A program made the position numbers and the translations under genes. The notes under the pieces are model-generated. The model searched no databases, was not told the DNA's origin, and saw only the letters and a list, made by a program, of their open reading frames with translations. A DNA stretch of 64,000 bases from Gnetum montanum. Lineage: Eukaryota; Streptophyta; Gnetopsida; Gnetales; Gnetaceae. The DNA lies in assembly GCA_015680685.1 (NCBI GenBank), contig MNCI01012686.1:539119-603118 (forward strand), in the 5' to 3' direction. Below, one piece after another: positions 43,488-54,498 of this stretch (position 1 is the first letter of the stretch; each line of letters starts with the position of its first letter).

Positions 43488-44376
43488 TGATGAGTGGTGA
43501 GGTACCCCTACACTCAACCATACGAATATGAGCATTCACGCATGATCCAGTCGAACTCCATGGACAGGCTAGTTTTGGTATCTAGATAGTTACACGTTGA
43601 TCGTAGTTCGCTATCTTCCCACCTGGAATAGTATTTGCTTTGTCATGTATGGTTTAGTCCAGAGTGAGGCGTATGATGTGATCCTAAATTAGTGCTACTC
43701 CTAGAGACAATGGAAAATAATCTTGATTACACTAATGAGTAATAGGAAATGAAGTCTAAGCTAACCTAAGTGCGATGAGCACCCATTCCTTAATCATCCG
43801 TACACATCTTGGACCTCATGCACGACTACTACTGGGATTACCAAGAGTAGATCCTAGGTACGCTACTGGGTTACCAAGTAGTCACACTTAAATGCTCGTG
43901 ATTAAGTTGTACTCATTTCACATTTAACAACGGGAATAGTAAATGATGATAAAGAAATATTAACTAAGAAAATAATAAATAACAATAATAATTAACAATA
44001 AAAATTAAATAATTAAACTAAGTAAATGCTGCAATGATGAAGTAATCTCGATCTTTATTTTCGATCATGTGCACGTCCAAGTATGTCACACTTGAATAAA
44101 GGTGTCGTACAATTACAAGCATCAAACTGCAAGCATGCACTAGGAAGATATTCTAACTCCTATAGAAACAAAATGCAAGGGCTTCACCACAACTACTAGA
44201 AAGATACCTAGGTGTGGTGGAGGGCCACTTATTTATAGGCTAAAATAGGCTCTGCGTAAACAGGGCCATGTCAACGCATGGAGGGATGCATCGATGGGGC
44301 TGTGTCGATGCGGCCGTGTATATGGGGCCTCGTATACATGGCCTAGTCGACGCATCGACTGCTTAGCACTTCATCA
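43488..44376 (-). repeat. 3' LTR of the 43-49 kb element
   Basis: Plus strand tgatgagtggtgaggtaccc to gcacttcatca. Its U3 block outward of the TATA complement (ttatttatagg, 44229) does not carry GATATC palindromes; instead it has gcatcgatg, tcgatgcgg, gtatac and gtcgacgcatcgac. Confidence 0.9.
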
Positions 44377-44393
44377 TACCCCCACGACTGAAT
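44377..44393 (-). promoter_or_regulatory. Polypurine tract of the 43-49 kb element
   Basis: Minus strand ATTCAGTCGTGGGGGTA directly abuts the 3' LTR, one change from the intact AGTCATGGGGGTA core. Confidence 0.8.
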
Positions 44394-44539
44394 AACAACT
44401 TGTCCTCGAGTCAAAGAAAGTGAGGAACAAGCTCAATTGAATACATAGTGGATAGGTCTGGGATTTTTGACTGACTAGAAATTTATTCATGCCATAGTGG
44501 AGAATTAAAAAAAATTTGGACACAGACACAAAAGACAAA

Positions 44540-44986
44540 ACTTGTGGAACTCATGGGGTTCTTGGTAGTGGTTGCTCCTCCATGGGTGTCTTTCCTTTGT
44601 TCTGTGCATCAGGCTTTTGAGATTGATACCATTGAACAAGCACCTGACATTTCTCCTTTTCTATTTGAGGATTATGAGCTGTCCATGCTGATGTTCCAAT
44701 GTTTGATGGAGTCGACACTTTTCATGGACACAGAAACTACAAGAATAGTTGATTGGCCTTAACATGCCATGCTGCAAATAGCCGTTGTTACTTTTCATTG
44801 GCTCGGGCCCTGACCTCTCCTCCCTTTGCTTGGATAGATTATGCAGTAACAGGAGTTTCAAGATGGATACTAAATGATTGCCTTCTGTTCTACATGTTTT
44901 GCATGAGGTCCTTGGCCTCTGTCTCCCCAAGGTTGTTTAGTTGCACCTTGAGAAGGTCCTCCTTATTGTCTTCTTTTAGGGGCCAT
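44540..44986 (-). pseudogene. ORF2 remnant, internally deleted
   Basis: ATG at 44986 starts MAPKRRQ and GGPSQGATKQP, the N-terminus of ORF2 as at 31983. After about 50 codons it jumps to the C-terminal block (KVSTPSNIGTSAW, then KGKTPMEEQP). The middle, including the transposon-protein-like domain and the coiled coil, is missing. Several stops are present. Confidence 0.6.
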
Positions 44987-46279
44987 CTATAATCACACAA
45001 AGATAAATTGTTAGTAAGGTTATTGAAAAAATTTCAATGATTTCATACCTTACTCATTGCCTTTAATAAATGTTGCATTATTTACTTAGTGTGATTCTAG
45101 AGTTAGAAATTTTTCAAGGAAGTTGGCCTAAAAGTTTAATGTCAGACCTCATTTTGGGGAACGTTTGATAAAATGATGACAAAGGAAAGAATAGATTTGG
45201 CAATGAAATACTCGGAGGGTATAAGATGATGTGGTGGTGTGCAACAAGTACAAATTACAAAAGTCACACAAGTGGATCCTCCCCAAAGCAAGTTCCAACC
45301 TATATTCCCTTGCGTAACCACACCTTAAGATGTCCGTAGGCACTAGAAGGGTTAAATGTAATCTATACCGATGCAACAAAACACATACATGTTGATATGC
45401 CCGTGATGAGGTATGAATTCAATGCTATACAAGACACGAGTCACAAATACATGAATAGTAAGATGGAATGAATCGGAGAAGGGATTGCAGAGATTGGGAC
45501 GTGAGGTAACTGACTTAGGGCACAATGAATCTTGAGTGTAGGGCATGATTAATGTGTCATTAGCCCATCATCCCAAAATCAAGATCAAGTCCATTCCTCT
45601 GATCAGTGACATCGCATTGTTTCATCCAATGATGGACAACCATAAGAGCATTATGACAGCAAGGCATACGATCACTTGGCATTTTGTGCAAGGGAGGAGT
45701 GACTTGGAATTTCTTTACAGCATACTGTTTGTTTGGTCACTTTGGCACACTCTTCTTTTCTTTTCTTTTTTCTCATTTTTTTGAAGTAATCTTGATCTAG
45801 AGAAGCCACCAACCTTCAAGCATGGGTGCATGTCTTTCCAGTGGGACCCCCCTAGAATAGCGTTAGGTTCTTTATTGGGTGCCTTTAATACTCTTACTCC
45901 CATTTTTTGTTAGATCTACAAGGATCTTAGTACAACCAGGCTGCATGATAGCACCTACAGATGTCACCAAAGAGAATCCACAAGTCCCCTTGATGTCACA
46001 CCCTGGCCATTCCATCTTAGTCCATCCTTCTTTACTCTGGGCATAATAAGCACAAAATTACTTTAAGTTTTAATGATGTCAAGAATATCATCATACCTAG
46101 AGTAGAACCTCTTATTAATANACACCTCAACCAACGAGTCACATGAGTGTTTTATTTGTAGACGAGATTACTCATAAAAAGATAAAAAGACAAAAAGATA
46201 AAACAATAAATTAAAAGGTGAAAAACTAGACAACAAAAAGTTGAAAAATTAAAGAAACAGAAAACATTTATTAATTCTA
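44987..46279 (-). other. Conserved non-coding region of the 43-49 kb element
   Basis: Collinear with 32000-33860 but shorter; shares the 'gtggatcctccccaaag' and 'gtgacatcgcattgtttcatc' blocks. No gene. Includes the N at 46121. Confidence 0.6.
46121..46121. other. Ambiguous base / probable collapsed gap
   Basis: The single N joins 'cttattaata' directly to 'acacctcaac'. In the sister copy these two strings are separated by about 72 bp (33653-33724), so this may stand for a gap or a misjoined repeat. Confidence 0.7.
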
Positions 46280-48288
46280 TGTTGTTAGAATAGAGGATAC
46301 CCCCCATAACTAAATGGTTGAGCATGGCTAGAATTAATAAATGGAAGGTGGGGATCCTTGCATGTTGAAAATATTGGGACCTAGTCATACTTACCCCATT
46401 GGGGTTCACACACTTGATTAGAGTTGACATAGTGGGGAAAGTTATAAGATGTGGTTAAATTATAAGGAGTTGACCCACTATGGTACTTGTGACCATAAGA
46501 TGGTATGCAAGGATCAATAGGTCTTCCCATGTGGCAATATTCAGTGGGTCCCATGGTTGTTGGAGTATTGAGTGGTGGCCTTGATAAGGTAACATGAGGT
46601 GTCAGGTTCGAAGAGGAAGATGCACCATAGTGTTGGATTTGTGTTGAGTTGGTGTATCCAGTGGTTTCTGAACTGTGGTGTCCCTTTCGACGGTCACATC
46701 TAAAGAAGGGACGTTTTTGATGTTGTGAAGGACCTCCACTGCTATTGACAGTAGCAACAAAAGTAACGTTTGTGGGTTGACATTGTGGTGCAAAATCTTC
46801 TGGCATAGCTGGCGGTGATGTAGAAGGGGGTGAAGTATGAGAATAGTAAGGTTGAGGAGAAGTGTAAGACACATGAGGTGGTGATCTTGTTGGGGAGGAC
46901 ATGGGTGGATAGTACTCGGGAGAATGGTAACGATGAGATGAGGTAGAGGATGCTGATCCTGTTGGAGAAATAGGGTGTTGAACATAATAAGCATTTGGTG
47001 TTGGGACATACGAAGGGTATGGTCCAGTTGGCTATGGCCTCCCCCACAACTAAGGTTTTTGCCACTTTGGTTGGACACAGTATTTTTGTATGAACTCTGG
47101 ATGTAACATTCCTCCCCAATGCTCATGTAAATGTGAAAAGATTGGACATTGACCTTTGGAATGATCGTACAAGCAAATATTACATTGATACGTATGATTG
47201 GAAATTGGGTTCTTATCCTTATTCTCTTCTACCCTTTGTTTCAATTATCACGTGGTGTCCTGTCCTGTTTCTTGATTTGGCATAGTTCTTCCTCTAATAA
47301 TGTTGGCATATTCTCCACATCTTTCATGTACCCAGTTCGTCATCTTATTGATCCTTGCCTCAATTTCATCTAGTGATTGTAGGATTGGCAAAGATGATTC
47401 CACCTCCTTGAAGTGAGTTGATTTCTCCTCTTCATGATCATGGACCCTTGTTAAGTTAAGATTTTGGTCTTATTGAGAACTTTCAACATTCTCCCATTTG
47501 GCTGTTTCTCCTTCTTCTTTTGCTATCCACTTAATAAGCTCTTGGAGTTGATGAGTTCGTAGCTCATATAGTTTACCTTAGGCGTACATCCCTAGGGTCT
47601 CCCTTGTTTCATTATGGAACCCATCTATGATATGGTACATCAGCCTCTCCTCAAAGAACCCATGGCCTGGGCAATTGTTTAACAGTGCATAATATCTTTC
47701 TAAGGCCATGTCCAAGGGTTCATGTTGCACTTGTTTCCATTCTTGGATTTGTCTCCTCAAGGCTAACACTCTCACATAGGTTTGATATCTTGCATTGAAA
47801 AGTTCTACCATTATCGGCCAACATTGAATTGATTTTGGTTTTAAAAATCTACACCATACTTTTGCTTGGCCAACGAGTGTTAGGGGAAAGAGCTTAAGTT
47901 TTTGCCACCCATTATCAATATTGTTCCATGTACAAGCATCATAGAAGGCTTGTAAATGTTGTTGCAGATCTAAATCATAACCTCATGAAAACTTGGAAAA
48001 GTTGTTTAAATCAAGCACGGGTAGACAACTTTCCTTACGATGCATGCGGGCTATTTAAACAAACTCTTGTATTTCCGTTAAGCTTCTAGTGGCTAGTAGG
48101 GGTTCATCGTCACTAGGTATGCTATGTAGTTGTGAGTTGGGATGATGTTATTTGCATTGATGCTTATAAGAGACACCTACATCAAATTGGGTACTCCAAA
48201 CTTCATCTTCATTATCATATAATTTGTTGGTTCTCCAATGAGTGGCCCTACTAGTTGTTGCGTTGTCATAGTCTTGTGAGAGAGACAT
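46280..48288 (-). pseudogene. Gag remnant of the 43-49 kb element
   Basis: ATG at 48288 (MSLSQD). The gag core (47578-47811) has NARYQTYVRVLALRRQIQEW and CPGHGFFEERL, upstream of which KLFPLTL matches the intact KLFPRTL. A knuckle reads CNICLYDHSKGQC (about 47140-47180), i.e. CX2CX3HX4C. A Ser/Pro/Tyr-rich tail (46381-46902) ends near 46280 at FSYGGYPLF. No protease follows the PFFRC point. Stops and shifts show decay. Confidence 0.82.
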
Positions 48289-48407
48289 TGTTGTGAACCA
48301 TGTGTGACTTAATTGAATTTAATTTAATTTCTTTTCTAAAGGATGTATCATTAATACTTGTTACAATGATCTTGTATGATATAACTAATCTAAATAACTA
48401 GCACCAT

Positions 48408-48424
48408 CCTCAGCAACGGTGCCA
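48408..48424 (-). promoter_or_regulatory. tRNA-Asp primer site of the 43-49 kb element
   Basis: The complement of cctcagcaacggtgcca matches the tRNA-Asp site at 14 of 17 bases, one base from the 5' LTR. Confidence 0.8.
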
Positions 48425-48425
48425 A

Positions 48426-49262
48426 TGATGAGTGGCGAGGTACCCCTACACTCAACCATACGAATACGAGTGTTCACGCATAATTCAGTCAAACTCCGTT
48501 GACAGGCTAGTTGTGGTATCTAGATAGTTACACGTTGATCGTAGTTCGTTATCTTCCCACTTAGACTAGTATTTGCTTTGTCATGTATGTTTTAGTCTAG
48601 AGTGAGGTGTATGACGTGATCCTAAATTAGTGCTACTCCTAGAGACAATGGAAAATAATCTTGATTAAACTAATGAGTAATAGGAAATGAAGTCTAAGCT
48701 AACCTAAGTGCAATGAGCACCCATTCCTTAATCATTTGGACCTCGTGCATGACTACTACTAGGATTACCAAGCGTAGATCCTAGGTACACTACTAGGTTA
48801 CCAAGTAGTCACACTTAAATGCTCGTGATTAAGTCGTACTCATTTTGCATTTAACAACAAGAATAGTAAATGATAATAAAGAAATATTAACTAAGAAAAC
48901 AATAAATAACAGTAACAATTAGATAATTAAACTAAGTGAATTCTGCAATGATGAAGTAATCTTGATCTTTATTTCCAATCATGTGCACATCCAAGTACGT
49001 CACACTCGAATAAAGGTGTCGTACAATTACAAGCATCACACTGCAGGCATGCACTGGGAAAATATTCTAACTCATATAGAAACAAAATGCAAGGGCCTCG
49101 CTACAACTACTAGAAAGATACCTAGGTGTGGCAGAGGGACACTTATTTATAGGCTAAAACAGGCTCTGCATAAATGAGGCCACGTCGACGCATGGAGGGA
49201 TGTGTTGACGGGGCCCCATATACGTGGCCTAGTCGATGCATCGATTGTTTAGTGCTTCATCA
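48426..49262 (-). repeat. 5' LTR of the 43-49 kb element
   Basis: Plus strand tgatgagtggcgaggtaccc to tgcttcatca. About 50 bp shorter than its partner, partly because of a deletion in the tcgatg-rich U3 block near 49200 and another near 48740. Confidence 0.9.
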
Positions 49263-49267
49263 GGAAG

Positions 49268-50000
49268 GTCATAAAACAAATTTTTTAAACTATCATCTAT
49301 CCTACTGTATTGTATGGATGTGTTATTTAGGGACCTAGACTTAGTAGTAAACTTTGGAAAGATATTGAAAGAGTATAAAAATTTCTCTTATCAATAAGTT
49401 AAAGGTGAAGATGCAAACACCTTACTCAATGTCATTATGTAAATGTGATTTATTAGCTTTAGAAGTAGAAGCCTTATGCTAATTCATTACATACACTCAT
49501 AGCTTCCATATCTTAAGGCAATACAAATTCTCTAAAGAAGTTCTTGAGGATTTACGAGACTGTGGTTGGTATTTTCAAGGGATACAATGGTTAAGAAAAT
49601 GAAATATCTCTTTGGAAGATGTGCAACAAAATCCTAAGAATATTCACTCACTAGTTAAGCATAAGGTTTTATCGAAATGCTATTAACAAGCTTTGCTTAA
49701 GTTCTCATCATGTTGGAATAGAAAGTGGAAGATGGATTTAGCTTCCTTGAGAAGAGTGCATTTGTAGGTTTTGTAGATCAGGAGCACTTGAAGATGAGTT
49801 ACATGTGTTTTTTTCTTGTGTTGTGACTACTCAATTGAGACAATGTTATAATGCTACAACAAAAAGCCTTTATAATTTGTTTTTGATAACCCCATTAGTG
49901 CTTGGTCAATTTGTAGATTCAATCTTTGTTTTTCATGAAAATGTAATATTTTTCTATGGGTCTTCAGATGTAATAAAGCTTCATTTCATTAAATGGTATT
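49268..50000 (+). pseudogene. LINE B reverse transcriptase remnant, 3' part
   Basis: Continues from 43487: VLYGCVI.GPRLSSKLWKDI (49308-49370), then a decayed thumb region, and near 49750-49830 a Cys/His tail (EDELHVFFSC type, here frame-broken). This is the usual C-terminal order of LINE RT proteins. The 3' limit near 50000 is approximate. Confidence 0.7.
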
Positions 50001-53000
50001 AGTTAAACCTCCTTTAGTATGGTTTCATGAGAAAAAAAATCAAAATATTCAAGAAAATGATTTAAAGTTGAAAATCAAATAACCTTAAAAATAATTTTGG
50101 AAAAAAAAAAACTCTTAAGATTAGAGGAACAAACTAAAATGAAAATAATTCTACTTGCATCATGTTCTAAATGCATAAAAGGATTATCACCAAAAGGTTT
50201 AATGCTCATCCCACTAAAGGAAAGTCTTAAAAGTGGGCAATGGATGTCCTAAATAAATCTGTAGCAAAAACCTATTTATATATCTATTGTAATTATAATG
50301 TGAATTAAAATTATGATTGTTGGGGCTAACTCATTAATATATAATATTGGATTAATTTTTCAAAAGAACATCATCCATATAGATTTTAGGTAGATAAAAC
50401 AATGGAAGATAAAGAATCAACAAAGACCTCAAAAAATTTCAAATTCCATACAATATTTAAATTACTTTAAATATTATTTTTGTAGACCAAACACGATAAC
50501 GATTTGAATTATGAAATCACAATTTTTGAGATGGATGCAAAAGAACTTGAATTGTTTGAAAAGTCACTTGAATTTCAAAGTGTAGACTTGAATTGTATAG
50601 AAAAACGTAAAAAACCATTAACAATAGCATAAAATTGCCAATGCACTAAAGATAGGTATTTTCCTAATATAAAGTACGTTTTTCGAACGCGCTAAAAACA
50701 AGAACATGTTGGAATACACAAAAAATCCTGAGTGAAAACACTTTTTAGTTTGCGAAAAATATAGAACTGTTAGAAACTACCAAACGTATTTATGCAGGGT
50801 ATTTGCCATAAATAAAATGATATCATTGTGCTAGAAAATTCATGAAACTATCCCTATGCCAGAAACTATTGTATTTATGACAGATATTATATAAATTTAT
50901 AAATAATACAAACTGGTCTCTTTTACTTATTTTGGGACACCTTTTAAATAGCCTCACATATTAGAATTTATTCTAAAACACGTTTCATGTTCTGGTCTTT
51001 CTTGATGCATAGAAAATTCCCAAAATTGAAGAGATATTGCAAAGGCCTAAATTTAGCTTTGATAGAGGCATCAATGCCAAATAAATCAAGGAAATTAGAA
51101 TTTGCAACATTGTCAAATTATTTGAAAATTGGCAATAATTGCAAAATGCATACTTGAATTGTAGACAAAAACATTAAAAATCTCTACAAACTATTGGAAC
51201 ATTTCTAAAAGTGAGGAGATATCACAAATGCATAAAATTAGCTTTGAGTAAGAAAATTAATGAAAAAGAAATAGAAGAAAATTAAAATTGAAGTTATAGG
51301 TTATTTTAGAGGACTCATGGTTTTTATTGTTTAGTTGAGAATGCTTCATGGGTTGTAGGTTCTAGGTTGTGTAGGAATTTTTACAGGGAGAAGGGGGTAG
51401 GAAGTATGGGACAGAGTGGATATATGGGTTAGTGAGTAGTGTATATGAGTAAAGGTAGCATATAGAATGCACAATGGGTAGTGGTAGGGGATGTAGTTAG
51501 TTTATTTAGTTTTGTTTTGTTCTTTTGCTTGTTGCAATGAGAGTTGTAAAGTCTCATAGGATGTTTAAGTTCACTTGAACTATTACAAACTATTGATCAA
51601 GGGGTATTTGTTACACAAAAATTATGAGATTTCAAGACAAAAGTGGCATGTCTTGCACATGGTTACCATAGAGAGGGTATTGTAAAGAGTACATAGAGGG
51701 TATTGCATATTTTGTTTTTGTTCAAGGATTTTAGGGTACTAAGAAGACAAATTAGTATTAAAAAGATAGGAAAAGACCTTAATCCTTGAGCTCTTAGTCA
51801 AAAATATTGAACATATAAAAATTGAATGTGCCATGTAGGGCTATAATAAAAAAAGATTGTGTTCAAGACTATATTGTTGTTGGAATTACCAGCAGTGGAA
51901 GAAATGCTTGGTTCTATAAAATCTAAAAAAAATTATCCATGAAGGAAACAAGCAAAGAAAAAGAAGGCAAAAAATCAAGTTATAGCAAAATCTTTTTAGG
52001 CTATCAAAAATAGCAGCATAAATTTATAAGGTTGTTTCTCCAAAATTAATAAGGCTTTAATGTTGAAAAGTTACCTAAATGTTCCTATGAATTTTGGCTT
52101 TCTACAAAACTAAAAATAACTTCAAAATGCTACAAAATGAGAACTATTATAGTTTCAGGCAGCAAAAATCACTAGAATTGCAAAGATTATATCTTTTAAT
52201 TGGTATTCAATCTTCATGTGAAATTTGGACTGCTTGTAACCACATATCTCAACTTCCAAATGCAACTAGAATCACTTGAAAAGGTTGAGAAATGAAAGAG
52301 ATATGATTAAAATGATAACTACTACTCTTTCTAGAAATATAAACATGAAATTATATAATATGATAATGATGCTTGATAAATAAAGGTGATGAACATGAAG
52401 ATTGATAAATAATGAATGAGAATTGTTGATGAGAGAACTAATGGAATTGATTAAAAAAATAATGAAATAATTGTAATAAAATTCATAATCAAATCATGCT
52501 TCACTTCTTCAAGTCAAAATACAACATAATATGTCTATGTATATATAGGAATTTAATGTAGCCATTATAACTATTTTTGGGATGAATCCTTTTTTTTACA
52601 TGAAAATAGGCTGAAATTATAAGGGACGTAAGAGATTAGGGTTATTTTTAATTAAATCTACCAACCAATATTTTAATAAGATGGGATCTTTTTCCCTCCA
52701 TGATGATACTACTATTGTAATTGTTGATCTAGGGTTGACCTCTCTCATTGTATAAATGATATATATATAGCTTGCTTATTTTGTCCTATACCCAATAAAA
52801 ATAAAAATTACATAAGTTTTGTTCCTATGTTATATAAAATTCTAACTATGTATTTAGTTTATCTTCATCTTTGAATGTTTCTTCATATTTTTACTTGAAT
52901 TTTCTACATTTTAATACGTAAATATGGCCTTTAATTACTTTAAATTTTTTCTTCCTCTTCTTCTAATTTATATCGCACAACATGGACAAGTAATTTGGGA

Positions 53001-54052
53001 GGACTAATGAGTCAAAGGGCATGCTACTTTCTTAGTGGGTTTGCCCATGTTATAGGATAAAGGCACTAAGATGATAAATAGTATAATTTCAAATGTGCAA
53101 ATTTGGACCACTTTCACAATTCCTTTTACCAGTTTTTTTATAATTCAATTTATAACTCAGTGATACTATTAGAATCCTAAAGTTACCAATCTAAGATCCT
53201 TACTACTAAGCTAACACCTCATTCTTATTGCACTTTATTTAGTGTATGAAAATTAGATCTCATTACCAAACTTTGAAAACTATGACCATCAATGATATAG
53301 ATGATACCATCGTATTCTTGAAAAAAGATCAACTTCATTCATTTTTAACAGTGTTACGTAGGAGAGCTCTCCCACAAAAATTTATGTGCTCCACACATTC
53401 CATTTTGCTTGGAACTCCTCCCAGATGTCAATAATTCCAAGAAATCAATAGAGTTTAATGTTTACTACAAGTTCTATAACTATATTAATGAAAAATCAAT
53501 GCAACTCTATATGGTAATAATTGAAAAATATTCCACCAAATCAACACATGGACACATAAAAAATATTTTTAATATTCAAGATTATATTAACACTAAGAAT
53601 AGCTAAAGAACAATGAATGTATCTGGACATTATGAATTATGAATATTTTAACTGTAAGTTATTTAACTATACATTTCTAATTTGAAAAGAAAATAAATAT
53701 TTTGATAATGTAAGTTTGACTACTACTGATAATATGATATTTGATGAATTTAATTAGAAAAAAAACTTAACAGTTAGTTTTTATATGAAAGTTTAAAACC
53801 TTTTATTTTTAAAGATAAAATATCAACATTAGAAAAGAAATTTAAAAATTTCACTTATCTTAGAATAAAAATTAAAATAAAATTTGGAACTTTTGCATTA
53901 AAACAAAGATGGTAACTTTTAATTATTTCTTAGTGACCATTAAGATTACTAGTTGTGAATTTTCTCTTTGTAATGTGTAGAGTTAGTATATTTTGTAAGG
54001 TGAATGAAGGTAAATCTATCTTTACCTTGATTTTCTTTAGATATTTCTGCCT
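50001..54052. other. AT-rich intergenic DNA, no gene recognised
   Basis: Four kilobases of very AT-rich sequence. Open frames here (for example 52094-52279, 53246-53434 and 53409-53606) are short and lack motifs. I see no LTR ends, primer sites or tandem arrays, so I cannot assign it; probably decayed repeats. Confidence 0.5.
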
Positions 54053-54434
54053 TGACTTGTTATATCCCTATTATATTTTTAATCATGTCTATGTTACATT
54101 TGGTCCCAAACTTATCCCCACCAAAATAAACTACCTTATCCCTTTTATTTTGGGTTTATTTTGTAACCTAAGTAATGTATAAGGAGCTCAAAGGTAGCAT
54201 CCAATATACCACATTCTTTTGAAGCATAAGCTTGAGAGTCATCTCCCTTCCTTTGTAAATTCTCCTTGAGCTTCAATCCTTTGAAGTTGTGCTGCTAATG
54301 GTCCAAGACCCGATTTTCTATTGGCATTATTCACCTTGAAGGTTTTACTTAGGGTAAGTCTTTGTGTCTTTTTTTATTTTGTGTAGTTTCTTTTAAATTT
54401 AATATTATATTGGTGCAAGCAACTAGGAATAACA
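54053..54434 (+). repeat. Copia C 5' LTR
   Basis: Starts tgacttgttatatccc and ends aggaataaca, just before the primer site. Start chosen by alignment with the copia A LTR (9745-10181 complement). A TATA-like stretch lies near 54170. Confidence 0.72.
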
Positions 54435-54436
54435 AT

Positions 54437-54448
54437 TGGTATCAGAGC
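54437..54448 (+). promoter_or_regulatory. Copia C primer binding site (tRNA-Met)
   Basis: tggtatcagagc is the exact plant copia primer site, complementary to initiator tRNA-Met, two bases past the LTR. Confidence 0.92.
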
Positions 54449-54498
54449 CAAGTTCCACACACCACTATTATTTTGTTAGGTAATTGTAGGGAAAAATC

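Larger units (their letters stand above)
43488..49262 (-). mobile_element. TGATGA-family element inserted in LINE B
   Basis: This 5775-bp minus-strand LTR element has a 3' LTR (43488-44376), polypurine tract, ends of ORF2, a conserved non-coding region, gag remnant, primer site and 5' LTR (48426-49262). The GGAAG duplications are perfect. It is closest to the 28-37 kb copy but lacks most of ORF2. An N at 46121 marks missing or unresolved sequence. Confidence 0.88.
42640..50000 (+). mobile_element. LINE B: non-LTR retrotransposon fragment, split by 43488-49262
   Basis: A plus-strand reverse transcriptase remnant runs to 43487 and resumes at 49268 after the inserted LTR element. The reading continues across (KYLGVIYMNN ... 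FKAFYAFKNKCK, then LYGCV), and the inserted element carries a GGAAG duplication at both joins. The 5' end is truncated and the exact limits are approximate. It is not closely similar to LINE A. Confidence 0.75.
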
